A stretch of DNA of 64,000 bases from Nesterenkonia sphaerica (GCF_005771565.1 NZ_VAWA01000001.1:183275-247274); one strand, 5' to 3'. Shown: positions 9,161 to 19,200, numbered from the stretch's first letter. Numbers and translations are program-made. Notes: generated from the sequence alone by a model not told the origin.

Positions 9161-9877
9161 ATGACAACGTCACCCGCGCCATTGACTGCGATGGAGCAGT
9201 TCGGCGCCACGACCAACCGCGCTGGCCGCCTGACCATGATTGCTGGTCTCATCGTCTCGCTCTCCGGTCCGCTGTATCTGGTGCTCTTCGCCGACCTCGG
9301 CGTCACAGCCACCGCGCTGTGGACCGCCTTCGCCGCCGTCGCCGGGACCTTTTTCATCATCTGGCTTGTCGAGCCGGTCACCTATTACCCCATCCTTGGA
9401 CCCGCGGCTATGTACCAGGCCTTCATGATCGGCAACATCTCCAACAAGCTGCTGCCCTCTGCGGTGGTGGCGCAGGAGACGCTCGGGGTTCGTGCCGGCA
9501 CGCCGAAGGGGAGTGTGACCGCCTCTATGGCGATCTGCGGTGCGGCCGTGGTGCACCTGGTCTCCCTATTCATCTTTGTCGGGGTGCTGGGCACCTGGCT
9601 GTTGACCCTGACTCCCGAGACCGTGATGGACGTCGTGCGCTCCTATGTGGTGCCGGCGGTCTTCGGCGCGGTAGCAGTTCAGGCAATCATCAGTGTCCGC
9701 AAACTGCGTCCAGTGCTGATCGCCCTCGGTGTGGCACTGGTAGTCCAGCTGGTGCTGGTCCCCGCGGTGGCGCAGCTGGCATTCCTGGCCACCGGCATCT
9801 GCGTCATCGCCACCATTATCCTCACCTGGGTCCTGCGCCCCCGGGACCGTGCAAAGCTGGAAAATGCCGCGGTCTGA
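9161..9877 (+). CDS. Integral membrane protein of unknown family, partner of DUF5058
   Basis: This 238-residue protein has about seven hydrophobic segments. I do not recognise the family. A distinctive stretch around residues 68-100 (EPVTYYPILGPAAMYQAFMI, then GNISNKLLPSAVVAQE) has prolines, tyrosines and a GN-SNK motif inside or next to the membrane, typical of a substrate path. It then has a hydrophilic GTPKGS turn. A good ribosome site (GAAGGAAAG) precedes the ATG. It follows the DUF5058 gene closely and precedes the M20 amidohydrolase by 58 bases, so the two membrane proteins probably form one complex. Confidence 0.75.
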   Translation: MTTSPAPLTAMEQFGATTNRAGRLTMIAGLIVSLSGPLYLVLFADLGVTATALWTAFAAVAGTFFIIWLVEPVTYYPILGPAAMYQAFMIGNISNKLLPSAVVAQETLGVRAGTPKGSVTASMAICGAAVVHLVSLFIFVGVLGTWLLTLTPETVMDVVRSYVVPAVFGAVAVQAIISVRKLRPVLIALGVALVVQLVLVPAVAQLAFLATGICVIATIILTWVLRPRDRAKLENAAV

Positions 9878-9935
9878 GACAACCTGCCGCCCCGCAGCTT
9901 CGCCGAACTCAGCCACCACCAGAGAGGACCCCCTG

Positions 9936-11162
9936 TTGACGACCATGTCGCCGATCCGCCTTGATTCCGCGGAACAGGAACGACTCCGAGAGTCCTACCG
10001 GCATCTGCACCGCCACCCCGAGCTGTCGATGCAGGAGCACCGCACCGCCGACTACATCGGTGCAGAGCTTGATTCTGTCGGCATCCCCAACTTCCGCTGC
10101 GGAGGCACGGGCGTGGTGGGTGTGCTGCGCAACGGGGAGGGACCTACCGTCGCATTCCGCGCCGATACCGACGGACTGCCTATCCAGGAGGAGACCGGCC
10201 TGGACTACGCCAGTGCAGCCCGCGGCGAACTGCCCGACGGCACGGAGGTCCCTGTCATGCACGGCTGCGGTCATGACGTGCACGTGGCATGTCTGCTCTC
10301 AGCAGCACGGGTCATGGTGCAGCGGTCCAGCACCTGGTCCGGCACGCTGCTGCTGATCTTTCAGCCCGGGGAGGAGACCGCCGCCGGGGCGCAGGCGATG
10401 GTCGACGACGGGCTGTGGTCCAAAGTCCCCGCCCCCGACCTTGTCCTGGGTCAGCATGTGATGCCCATTCCGGCTGGGGAGATTCGCTGGATATCCGGCA
10501 ACGCCATGGCGCTGGCCGACTCATGGAAGGTGACACTGCGGGGTCGGCAGGCCCACGGTTCGCAGCCTCATGATGCCATCGACCCCATAGTGCTGGGTGC
10601 GCACATGATCACGCGACTGCAGTCCGTGGTGGCACGGGAAATTGATGCCCGGCGCGCAGCTGTGGTCACTGTGGGCACCTTCCACGCCGGCCTGAAAGAG
10701 AACATCATCCCCGACCGCGCGGAGTTCACGCTCAACATCAGGACTCTGGACCAGCAGACACGGCACCAGGTACTTGCGGCAGTGCGCCGCACACTCATGG
10801 CTGAGGCGACAGCCTCAGCGGCACCGGAACCAGAGATCGAGGAGCTCTACACCTTCCCGCTGCTGGTCAACGACCACACCTGGACACACTCAATGGTGAA
10901 AGCGATGAAGACAGAGTTCGGCGATCAGCAGGTGGTGGAGTCGGAACCGCTGATGGGATCAGAGGACTTCGGCACCCTGCCGCAGTCCGCCCAGGCCCCG
11001 GGTGTCTTCTGGTACTTCGGGGGGCACGACGCCGCCACCCTGGAACAGCCCGCGGTGCCCAAGAACCACTCGCCGCACTTCGCCCCCGCCGAGCAGCCCA
11101 CTCTCGAGACCGGCGCCCGTGCAGCCCTTGCCGCACTGTACCGCGGCTTCAATGGTGTGTGA
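9936..11162 (+). CDS. M20 family metal-dependent amidohydrolase
   Basis: This protein belongs to the M20D amidohydrolase group (hippurate hydrolase, N-acyl-amino-acid and indole-acetyl-amino-acid hydrolases). The dinuclear metal site is visible in MHGCGHDVHVA, GEE (in FQPGEETAAGA) and the late SEDFG motif, with the dimerisation domain between. I chose TTG 9936 because AGAGAGGA lies seven bases before it; ATG 9945 is the alternative. It is about 408 residues. It should cleave an N-acylated amino acid or similar amide, releasing an acid and an amine. Next to benzoate genes, hippurate (benzoylglycine) is an attractive substrate, but this is speculation from context. Confidence 0.9.
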   Translation: MTTMSPIRLDSAEQERLRESYRHLHRHPELSMQEHRTADYIGAELDSVGIPNFRCGGTGVVGVLRNGEGPTVAFRADTDGLPIQEETGLDYASAARGELPDGTEVPVMHGCGHDVHVACLLSAARVMVQRSSTWSGTLLLIFQPGEETAAGAQAMVDDGLWSKVPAPDLVLGQHVMPIPAGEIRWISGNAMALADSWKVTLRGRQAHGSQPHDAIDPIVLGAHMITRLQSVVAREIDARRAAVVTVGTFHAGLKENIIPDRAEFTLNIRTLDQQTRHQVLAAVRRTLMAEATASAAPEPEIEELYTFPLLVNDHTWTHSMVKAMKTEFGDQQVVESEPLMGSEDFGTLPQSAQAPGVFWYFGGHDAATLEQPAVPKNHSPHFAPAEQPTLETGARAALAALYRGFNGV

Positions 11163-11207
11163 GCCACAGCACCATTAGGGTGACAGGGGAACGGAAAGGA
11201 ACCTCTC

Positions 11208-12323
11208 ATGCCAGAATCTGCTGCATTTGTGCTCGAATCAGCCCACGAACCCCTGCACCCCGAGACGCTGAGCGTCGCCGGCCCCGGTGAGGAGGAGGTG
11301 CTGATCGAAGTGGCCGCCTGCGGGGTCTGCCACACTGACCTGCACGTCATCAAAGATGAGGTGGCCTTCCCCAAGCCTGCCGTATTGGGGCATGAGGTCT
11401 CAGGAATCGTCCGTCAGGTTGGGACCGGTGTCACCCACGTAGCTCCTGGCGACCGAGTGGCGTGCAGCTTCATCATGCCCTGCGGCCGGTGCCGGCACTG
11501 CGTCCAAGGACTGGAGGACATCTGCGAGACCTTCTTCAACTTCAATCGGCTCTCCGGTCAGCTCTACGACGGCACCACACGGCTGAGCCGAGGGGGAGAG
11601 AACATCGCCATGTACTCCATGGCCGGCCACGCCCAGCACTGCGTGGTGCCCGCACGGGCGGTCTTCGCGCTGCCGCAGAATGTGAATCTGCTCGACGCCG
11701 CAGTGCTGGGGTGCAGTCTCTTCACCGGCTATGGGGCAGTCCGCGCGGTGGCGGACGTGCAGCCGGGAGAGACAGTCGCCGTCATCGCTGCCGGCGGGGT
11801 GGGTTTGAGCATTATCCATCTGGCACGAGCTGCCGGAGCTGAGCGAGTCATCGCCATCGACATCGACGACGAGAAGCTGGCACTGGCCCGCGAACTGGGG
11901 GCCACGGACGTCATTAACTCTCTGGAGACCGCGCCGGCTGAGGCAGTGGTCGGCATGCTCGGCCACGGTGTCGACGTCGCCTTTGAAGCCCTGGGCTCAT
12001 CAGCGACGGTGCGGCTTGCGGTCGAGCTGCTCGACGACGGCGGGCGGGCTGTCCTCGCCGGGATCGCCCCAGCCGGGCACACGATGGATATTGACATCAC
12101 GAAAGTCGTGCGCAGAAAACTCCGTATCCTCGGCTCGTTCGGCGCGCCGGCCTCCACCGCCATGCCCGAGGTCATTCGATTGGCCGGCGAGGGGCTGATT
12201 GACCTGCAGAAGCTCATCACCCACCGCTTCGCCTTCGAGCAGACAGCCGAGGCCTATCAATTGCTGAACGAGCGCAAGATCCTGGGCCGGGGGCTCATTG
12301 AGACCAACCCCGCCCTGGCCTGA
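11208..12323 (+). CDS. Zinc-dependent alcohol dehydrogenase (MDR superfamily)
   Basis: This 371-residue medium-chain dehydrogenase has catalytic zinc ligands in CGVCHTDLH and GHEVSG, the structural zinc cysteines in PCGRCRHCVQGLEDIC, and the nucleotide-binding motif AAGGVGLSIIHLARAAGA with a downstream acidic IDIDDEK that favours NAD. The substrate is unknown; homologues act on primary or aryl alcohols, or glutathione/mycothiol adducts. It follows the M20 amidohydrolase by 45 bases with its own GGAAAGGAA ribosome site. It may belong to that operon or serve aromatic alcohol oxidation upstream of benzoate. Confidence 0.85.
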   Translation: MPESAAFVLESAHEPLHPETLSVAGPGEEEVLIEVAACGVCHTDLHVIKDEVAFPKPAVLGHEVSGIVRQVGTGVTHVAPGDRVACSFIMPCGRCRHCVQGLEDICETFFNFNRLSGQLYDGTTRLSRGGENIAMYSMAGHAQHCVVPARAVFALPQNVNLLDAAVLGCSLFTGYGAVRAVADVQPGETVAVIAAGGVGLSIIHLARAAGAERVIAIDIDDEKLALARELGATDVINSLETAPAEAVVGMLGHGVDVAFEALGSSATVRLAVELLDDGGRAVLAGIAPAGHTMDIDITKVVRRKLRILGSFGAPASTAMPEVIRLAGEGLIDLQKLITHRFAFEQTAEAYQLLNERKILGRGLIETNPALA

Positions 12324-12348
12324 GGGGCGCCGCCTGATCGGATTCGTC

Positions 12349-12365
12349 TGTCACCCGACGTGACA
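12349..12365. promoter_or_regulatory. Inverted repeat before the IclR gene, possible operator
   Basis: TGTCAC-CCGAC-GTGACA is a perfect six-base inverted repeat whose end is ten bases before the IclR-type ATG at 12376. The position suits autoregulation of this gene. It does not resemble the repeat in front of pcaF. Confidence 0.5.
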
Positions 12366-12375
12366 TAGTGGAAAA

Positions 12376-13203
12376 ATGACAGATTCCGACCCGGCCGCCA
12401 GCGCCACGCACAAGGGTGATTTCGTCCGGTCCCTGGCCACAGGGCTCGACGTCCTGGAGGCGTTCACCCCGGCCGAGCCGCGGCTGACGCTGACCGAAGT
12501 GGCCAAGAAGTCAGCCACCAGCCGAGCCACCGCCCGGCGTATGCTGCTGACTCTGGTCGAACGCGGCTACGCCTACACCGATGGGCGCACCTTTGAACTC
12601 ACCCCGCGGGTGCTCAGCCTCGGTCACGGTTACTGGTCCGGCCGCAGCTGGCACGAACTGGTGCAGCCCTCACTGCGAGACGTCTCCGCCCGACTCAACG
12701 AGTCTTGTTCGGCGGCGATCCTCACCGGTCACGAGGTGATGTATGTCTCCCGCGTGCACACCCGCAGCATTATGCGCATCGACCTGGGGCTGGGCACCCG
12801 GCTGCCGGCCTTCGCCACCTCGATGGGCCGGGTCCTGCTCTCCGGAAAGCCTGAGGATGAGTTGCGCACGGAACTGGCGCAGGTATCCCGGCCGCAGTTC
12901 ACCCCGCACACACTCACTGACCTCGATCTGCTGGTGGAGGCGATCAGCACGGCCGGCCAGCAGGGGTATGCGCTGGTGGACCAGGAGCTTGAGGTGGGTC
13001 TGCGTTCTGCCGCGGTGCCGGTGCGCGATGCAGCAGGCCACATTGTGCTGGCCATCAACACCTCCATGGCAGCAGGTGCGGAGTCGATCGACGCCACCCG
13101 GCAGCGGGTGCTCCCCGCGCTGCAGGAGTGTGCCGCTCAGGTGGAAGCAATGGTGCGTTCCCTGGGCAAAGACCTCGACAGCCTCGCCGCGGCCTCTCGC
13201 TGA
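12376..13203 (+). CDS. pcaR: IclR family regulator, PcaR-like
   Basis: This 275-residue protein has an N-terminal IclR winged helix (about 15-80) and a C-terminal effector-binding domain. The opening FVRSLATGLDVLEAF is typical of the PcaR/PcaU/PobR branch that senses beta-ketoadipate, protocatechuate or 4-hydroxybenzoate. It lies 152 bases upstream of pcaF-pcaI-pcaJ in the same direction, so regulation of that operon, probably with beta-ketoadipate as effector, is the obvious role. Candidate binding repeats lie at 12349-12365 and 13275-13298. Confidence 0.85.
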   Translation: MTDSDPAASATHKGDFVRSLATGLDVLEAFTPAEPRLTLTEVAKKSATSRATARRMLLTLVERGYAYTDGRTFELTPRVLSLGHGYWSGRSWHELVQPSLRDVSARLNESCSAAILTGHEVMYVSRVHTRSIMRIDLGLGTRLPAFATSMGRVLLSGKPEDELRTELAQVSRPQFTPHTLTDLDLLVEAISTAGQQGYALVDQELEVGLRSAAVPVRDAAGHIVLAINTSMAAGAESIDATRQRVLPALQECAAQVEAMVRSLGKDLDSLAAASR

Positions 13204-13274
13204 GTCGGGCGGACCGCCGCAGCCAGCACTCAGGGCGCTCTTGTCCTTCGCCTCCACATTGACTACAGTGGACC

Positions 13275-13298
13275 TGCGAATGCGAACGAATGTTCGCA
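13275..13298. promoter_or_regulatory. Operator-like repeats in the pcaFIJ promoter
   Basis: TGCGAA is directly repeated at 13275-13280 and 13281-13286, and TGCGAAC-GAAT-GTTCGCA (13281-13298) is a perfect seven-base inverted repeat. Mixed direct and inverted GTTCG-type repeats are known for PcaU/PobR operators. A TTGACT hexamer at 13259-13264 could be the -35 element, which would put the repeats across the -10 region. The pcaF start is 57 bases downstream. Confidence 0.6.
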
Positions 13299-13355
13299 GA
13301 ACGAACAACTAGTGGGATGGGGCGGCCAGCAGCGCCCCGATGCGAGGAGCGGCTC

Positions 13356-14567
13356 ATGGTTCAGGACGCATACATCTACACCGGTGTGCGCACGCCGTTC
13401 GGGAAGATCGGCGGCGCTCTGGCCGGCCAGCGGCCCGATGACCTTGCCGCACTGACCATCTCCGCCATCGTGGACCGGGCCCCCGGTCTGGACTTCGACG
13501 GCACTGCCGAAAACCTCGGAGAAGTCATCTTCGGCAACGCCAACGGCGCCGGTGAGGAGAACCGAAACGTGGCCCGCATGGCGTGGCTGCTCGCCGGGGG
13601 ACCTGTCAGTGTCCCGGCCACCACCGTCAACAGGCTCTGCGGTTCCTCCCTGGACGCCGCGATTTCTGGGGCTCGGCAAGTGGCGCTGGGCGAAACCGAC
13701 CTCGTGCTGGTCGGAGGCGTGGAGTCCATGTCGCGCGCACCCTGGGTGCTGCCGAAGACTGAACGGCCCTATCCGCTGATGAACATGGAACTGGTCAACA
13801 GCTCACTGGGGTGGAGACTGACCAATAAGAACATGCCACCGCAGTGGACTGTCTCCCTGGGTGAAGCCACGGAGCAGCTGCGGGAGAAATACGGCATCAC
13901 CCGTCAGCGCCAGGACGAGTTCGCCGCCGTCTCCCACCGCGCGGCCGCTGATGCATGGGCGGCCGGCCGCTACCAGAACCTCACCGTCGCCGTGCCGGGG
14001 GTGGAGCTGAGCCGGGACGAGACCATCCGGGACGGCACGACTCCGGAGACGCTGTCAGGGCTGAAGACCGTCTTCCGCCGTGAACAGGGCACTGTCACCG
14101 CTGGCAACGCCTCCCCGATGAGCGACGGAGCCTCCGCGGCATGGATCGGCTCCGCACACGCGGAGCAGACCCTGGGGATTGCTCCCCAAGCCCGCCTGGC
14201 CGGATGGGCCGCGGCCGCCAACGAACCCCAATACTTCGGCTACGCCCCTGTGGAGGCCACCAACCGGGCTCTGGCCCGGGCCGGAATCACCTGGTCCGAC
14301 GTCGGGGCAGTGGAGATCAATGAGGCGTTCGCCGCACAATCACTGGCCTGCCTGGACGCATGGGGATTCGGCAACGAGCTGGACCCGGACATCGTCAACG
14401 CTTGGGGCGGCGCCCTGGCGATCGGACATCCGTTGGGCGCGTCCGGCACCCGTGTGCTGGCCACGCTGGCCGCGCGCATGCAGGCTAGCGAGACGCGTTG
14501 GGGTGTGGCCACCCTGTGCATCGGTGTGGGGCAGGGCCTGGCTGTGGTCCTGGAAAACGCGAGCTAG
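13356..14567 (+). CDS. pcaF: 3-oxoadipyl-CoA thiolase PcaF
   Basis: This enzyme splits 3-oxoadipyl-CoA into succinyl-CoA and acetyl-CoA, the last step of the beta-ketoadipate pathway. The 403-residue sequence has the thiolase nucleophile in NRLCGSSLDA (Cys near residue 92), the catalytic His in GHPLGASG and the second Cys in CIGVGQG near the C-terminus. I chose the ATG at 13356 because GAGGAG lies six bases upstream; the longer frame has no support. pcaI begins 16 bases after the stop. The thiolase family alone does not fix the substrate, but the pcaIJ neighbours do. Confidence 0.93.
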   Translation: MVQDAYIYTGVRTPFGKIGGALAGQRPDDLAALTISAIVDRAPGLDFDGTAENLGEVIFGNANGAGEENRNVARMAWLLAGGPVSVPATTVNRLCGSSLDAAISGARQVALGETDLVLVGGVESMSRAPWVLPKTERPYPLMNMELVNSSLGWRLTNKNMPPQWTVSLGEATEQLREKYGITRQRQDEFAAVSHRAAADAWAAGRYQNLTVAVPGVELSRDETIRDGTTPETLSGLKTVFRREQGTVTAGNASPMSDGASAAWIGSAHAEQTLGIAPQARLAGWAAAANEPQYFGYAPVEATNRALARAGITWSDVGAVEINEAFAAQSLACLDAWGFGNELDPDIVNAWGGALAIGHPLGASGTRVLATLAARMQASETRWGVATLCIGVGQGLAVVLENAS

Positions 14568-14583
14568 AAGGAGACGATCCAAT

Positions 14584-15318
14584 ATGCCTGAGATCACCCA
14601 GAGCACTGCCGCGGCGGTGGCTGGTGTCAAGGACGGCTCGACGGTGCTGATGGGAGGATTCGGCAACGCCGGCCAGCCGATGGAGCTGATCGATGCGCTG
14701 CTGGACTCCGGCGCCCGGAACCTGACTGTGGTGAGCAACAATGCCGGGCAGGGCGATGCGGGACTGGCGCTGCTGATCAAAGAACGGCGCGTGCGCAAGG
14801 TCATCTGCTCCTTTCCCCGCCAGTCCGACTCCTGGCATTTCGACGCCGCCTACGGCGCCGGGGAGATCGAACTGGAGCTGGTGCCCCAGGGCAACCTGGC
14901 CGAGCGGCTGCGAGCCGCCGGTGCCGGTATCGGAGGTTTCTTCACGCCCACCGGATACGGCACAGAGCTCGCCGCCGGCAAAGAGACTCGTCAGATCGAG
15001 GGCCGGAATTACGTGTTGGAGCACCCGCTGCGCGGCGACGTCGCCCTCATCAAGGCCCTCTACGCCGATCATGCCGGAAACCTCGTGTACCGGAAGACCG
15101 CCCGGAACTTCGGCCCCGTGATGGCCGCCGCAGCCGCGCAGACCGTGGTCCAGGTGGAGCAGCTGCTGCCCACCGGCTCACTGGACCCCGAAGCGGTCGT
15201 CACCCCAGGGATCTACGTCGACGTCGTCACCGTCGTCGCCACCCGCGGCGCTGGCGCGGCCCCTGAACCGCACCCAGCAGTGCGGGAGCACACAGCAGAG
15301 GAAATGGTGGGAGCATGA
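14584..15318 (+). CDS. pcaI: 3-oxoadipate CoA-transferase subunit A PcaI
   Basis: This is the alpha subunit of succinyl-CoA:3-oxoadipate CoA-transferase, which activates 3-oxoadipate for the thiolase. The 244-residue sequence starts with the family glycine-rich MGGFGNAGQP (about 22-31) and keeps the GYGTELAAGKE and VYRKTARNF blocks. The ATG at 14584 is preceded by AGAAGGAGA. Its stop overlaps the pcaJ start by four bases (ATGA), indicating translational coupling for a stoichiometric complex. Confidence 0.93.
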   Translation: MPEITQSTAAAVAGVKDGSTVLMGGFGNAGQPMELIDALLDSGARNLTVVSNNAGQGDAGLALLIKERRVRKVICSFPRQSDSWHFDAAYGAGEIELELVPQGNLAERLRAAGAGIGGFFTPTGYGTELAAGKETRQIEGRNYVLEHPLRGDVALIKALYADHAGNLVYRKTARNFGPVMAAAAAQTVVQVEQLLPTGSLDPEAVVTPGIYVDVVTVVATRGAGAAPEPHPAVREHTAEEMVGA

Positions 15319-15971
15319 GCGGAACGGGCACGAGACTCAGCCGGCAGGAGCTGGCCCGGCTGGTGGCACGGGACATCGCCCCCGGGTCCTATGTGAACCT
15401 GGGTATCGGTCAGCCCACTATGGTCGCTGACTACCTCACCGCCGAGCAGCACGTCACCCTGCACACGGAGAACGGCATGCTGGGCATGGGACCACAGGCC
15501 CACGGTGACCGCATTGATGACGAGCTCATCAACGCCGGCAAAATCCCGGTGACCGAACTGCCCGGCGCCAGCTACTTCCACCATGCCGATTCCTTCGCCA
15601 TGATGCGCGGGGGACACCTGGACGTCTGCGTGCTGGGAGCCTTTCAGGTCTCGGCATCCGGGGACCTCGCCAACTGGTCCACCGGCGCGCCCGATGCTAT
15701 TCCTGCTGTCGGCGGCGCCATGGACCTGGCCATCGGAGCCAAAGAAGTCTTTGTCATGATGAGCCTGTTCGCCAGGGACGGCACGGCGAAGCTGGTGCCC
15801 GAATGCACCTATCCGGTGACCGGACTGGGCTGCGTGACCCGCGTCTATACCGACTGCGGCGTCTTTCACATCCTCGAACAAGATGGCGCTCGCCGACTGA
15901 AGCTCGTTGAACCATACGGGCTCAGCGCAGACCAGATTCAGGATCAGCTCGAGGTGGAGCTTTCAGCATAG
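15315..15971 (+). CDS. pcaJ: 3-oxoadipate CoA-transferase subunit B PcaJ
   Basis: This is the beta subunit of succinyl-CoA:3-oxoadipate CoA-transferase. The 218-residue sequence contains NLGIGQPTMV and the catalytic glutamate motif ENGMLGMGP (about 55-63), where the Glu forms the CoA thioester. It overlaps pcaI by four bases and ends the pcaFIJ operon. A weak TTCGC/GCGAA stem downstream is not a convincing terminator. Confidence 0.93.
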   Translation: MSGTGTRLSRQELARLVARDIAPGSYVNLGIGQPTMVADYLTAEQHVTLHTENGMLGMGPQAHGDRIDDELINAGKIPVTELPGASYFHHADSFAMMRGGHLDVCVLGAFQVSASGDLANWSTGAPDAIPAVGGAMDLAIGAKEVFVMMSLFARDGTAKLVPECTYPVTGLGCVTRVYTDCGVFHILEQDGARRLKLVEPYGLSADQIQDQLEVELSA

Positions 15972-16261
15972 TTCAGAAAGTTTCGCTTGCGTGGCTGGGG
16001 CGAATTTTCCAAGCGTTGCTGCTCATACAGTGCGGTCAGCAGTCTGCGCGGATGGCCAGGGAAGACCGTGCTGCGGACGAGTAATCGGTAGCGCGCGCAC
16101 TCAACCATGGGACACAGTGCGATTTCTCGGACATTCACGGACCATCGCGCGGCCCGTTCACGGTTGGCAAGCCGCTGATCGGGTCTCGCCGGATCTGCAT
16201 GGGCTCACCGACCGCCGGACGCCCCTTGACTGCCAAATCAGCCATTTAAGCGAAGTGACAC
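15972..16261. other. Non-coding gap between convergent pcaJ and the HAD-GH65 gene
   Basis: This 290-base stretch separates two convergent gene ends. Its short open frames have no ribosome site, no recognisable motif and no sensible composition. I see no tRNA or insertion-sequence end. It should include the pcaFIJ terminator, but no strong hairpin was found. Confidence 0.5.
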
Positions 16262-19200
16262 CTAGGGCTGCCCCACCAGCTGGGTCTGGTGAGCACGAGC
16301 CTGATGCTCCAACTTCACAGTCCATACCTCGCCGGGCTCCATCAGCTTGTGCTTACCCTCCACATTGATATCGATGGGTTCGGCTGAGCCCTGAGAGAGA
16401 TTCAACGTGATGTCCTGATGATTGATACGGACCAGAATCGGCTGGTTGCGGTACCGCATGCGGAACGTCACCTCCGGAATCTCATCCGGCAGCAGCGGGC
16501 GCAGCCACAGGGCGTCCGCCCGGGTCTCCACACCTCCATAGCAGCGCAGCACCATATCCACCGTGCCAGCCATGGCACCCAAGTGCACCCCTTCACGCGT
16601 GGTGCCGCCCTGAGTGTCGGCGAGGTCAGCCTCCAGCGCCTCCCGGAACAGGTTCCAAGATCCGGCCCGGTCAAACCGAGCAGCCACCCAGCCGTGCACC
16701 ACCCGGGACAGTGTGGACCCGTGGGAGGACCGGGCCAGGTAGTACTCGATGGTCCGGCCGAAGTCTGTCATGGTCAGCTCGTACCCCATGTGCTGCAGTG
16801 AACTGATCAGCTCATCGGCGCTGAACAGGTAGCACAGCATGAGCACATCGGCCTGCTTGGAGAGCTTATAGCGGTTGGTCGCGTCCCCCTCGGCCTGCAG
16901 AATCAGGTCCAGCCGGCCGATGTTGCCGTACTTGGCCTTGTAGCTGGCCCAGTCGAACTCCATCAGGTCCTCATAGCCGTCGAACTGGCTGATGATTCCA
17001 TCCTGATGGAACGGCACGCGCAGACGGCGGGATATGTGCTCCCACTTGACCAGCTCGTCCTCGAAAATGTCGAGCCATTCGCTCAGCGGATCGTCCCGGG
17101 AATCCAATTCCCGCACCAGCTGTGCGGTGTGCCGCAGCATCCACGAGGTGAGCACGTTGGTATAGGCATTGTTCTTCAGGCCTGAGCCAGGGGTGTCGGG
17201 GTAGCCGTCGTGATACTCGTCCGGGCCCATCACCCCGTCAATGTCATAACGGTCGTCGGCGGCGTCGTACTCCGTCATGGAAACGAAGAAGCGTGAGATT
17301 TCCACCAGCATCTCCGCCCCGTAATCGGAGAGGAAGGTGTAGTCCTGGGTGGCCTCAAAGTATTGGAGCACGGAGTAGGCCACCGCCAGGGAGACGTGCC
17401 GCTGACGATGGGAGTTATCCGGCATCCACATCTGCGACCGCGGATTCCACAGCTCGGTGGGAGTCTCTTCCCGGCCGTCAGACCCGGCCTGCCAGGGAAA
17501 CATTGCGCCGGAGTAACCGGCGGCGCGCGCTGCCGCCCGCGCCTCGCCGAGCCGCCGGTAGCGGTACATCAGGATCCCGCGGGTCAGTTCCGGGCGGCGC
17601 AGAGTGAGCATGGGGTACATGAACAGCTCGTCCCAGAACAGGTGGCCGCGGTAGCCCTCTCCGGAAAGGCCGCGTGCAGGCAAGGAGGCATCCAGGTCAC
17701 GGCGAGCCCCGAAAGCTGTCTGCAGCACGTGGAAGGTGTGCATATTCAGCGCCAACTGCTGGCGGGAGTGACCGGGGCCGATGGAGACGGCGAACCGGTG
17801 CCACAGTGTCCCCCACATCTCCTCGTGGTAGGTCAGCATCTCCCGGAAGCTGGTGGCGCGCTGGACGCGCTTGACCGCGTTGTGCCACACCGTGGAGATG
17901 GCGTGGTCATGCGAGCTCGACGCCGCAGCGATCTTCTCCAGGACCACCGGCTCACCCTCGGTGAGGTTCAGCGAGATGTCATGTCCTGCCACCAGCTCCG
18001 ACTCCATCACCGGCCGGCGCATGGGCGCTGTCCTCAGCCGCACCGACGTCCGGGTCGCCACCGCGACCTGCACCCGGGACTGATTGGTCTCAGTCTCCAG
18101 CAGCACGGTCTCACCGTCGATCTCCTGGGAGTTCACCGGATGCAGGTGGTTGCCGGCCAGCTCACGGTCGGCGGCGACATTGCGGTTGGCCACGCGCCCT
18201 TCCACCATGGAGCGCACATTGACGTTGCCGGACCAGTTCTCCGCCTCGATCGTGATCTCCATCGCCGCCAGGTGCACCCCAGCCAGCGACTGAAACTGAC
18301 GGAAGGTGACTTTGGTCCGCCGTCCGTGCAGGTCCTGGTAGCGGGCCACGCGGGTGACAAGTCCGCGTCGCATATCCAGTTCCTGGCGGTAGTCCAACAG
18401 CTCGGGAGAGCCCGGGAGCAGGGGGATGCCAGCTTCTGGGGTGATCTGCACATAGGTCCAGTCCGGGATGTTGACCATATGTTCGGTCTCCACCGTCTTG
18501 CCCATGATGTCGGTTTTCAGCCGGTTGAAGACTCCGGCAATGTAGTTCCCCGGGTAGTGGGTCGCATCGGCACTGGTGCCTGGGTAGGAGGCACGGGTGC
18601 CCCAGTATCCGTTCGCTGTGTGGCACAGGACCTCGCGGGTGGCTTCCTCGCTCGGATCGAAGCTGTCGTAGACGAGCACCCAGTTGGGGTCATGAGGTTT
18701 TGTGGTCCGGGTGTGCAGCCGGGCCACAGAGAGGTCGGAGACCACAATGTCTGCCCCGCCCTCTTTCAGCCGGCGCGGGTCACCGCCCCGGTTGAGTCCC
18801 ACCACCATGCCGAAGTTCCCTGCCCGTCCGGCCTGGACGCCGGAGACGGCGTCCTCGACCACAATGGCGTCCTCCGGCTCCACGCCGAGTTCAGCAGAGG
18901 CATGCAGGAACATGTGCGGGTTCGGTTTGCCGGGGATGTTCCGTTCCAGGGCGTCGGTGCCGTCGACGATGGTGTCGAAGATGTCCTCCAAGCCGGCACG
19001 GCGCAGCACTTCCCTGCCGTTGCGGGAGGAGGTCACCAGCGCGGTGGGGATCCCGTCAGCCCGCAGCCGGTGGATCAAGTCAACAGTGGTGTCGAAAACC
19101 TCCACTCCGTCGCGGTCCAGCACAGCCTGGAAATAGCCCTGTTTGCGTGCGGCCAGGCCGTGAACGCTCAGCTGGTCGGCTGGGCCGTCGGGTGAGCCTT

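Noticed and set aside
15944..16138. A 64-codon minus-strand frame between pcaJ and the GH65 gene
   Set aside because: No ribosome site, no recognisable motif, partly antisense to pcaJ.
17363..19195. A 610-codon open frame on the plus strand
   Set aside because: It is the exact antisense of the HAD-GH65 gene, whose protein has complete catalytic motifs; the plus frame has low-complexity, shadow-like composition and no ribosome site.
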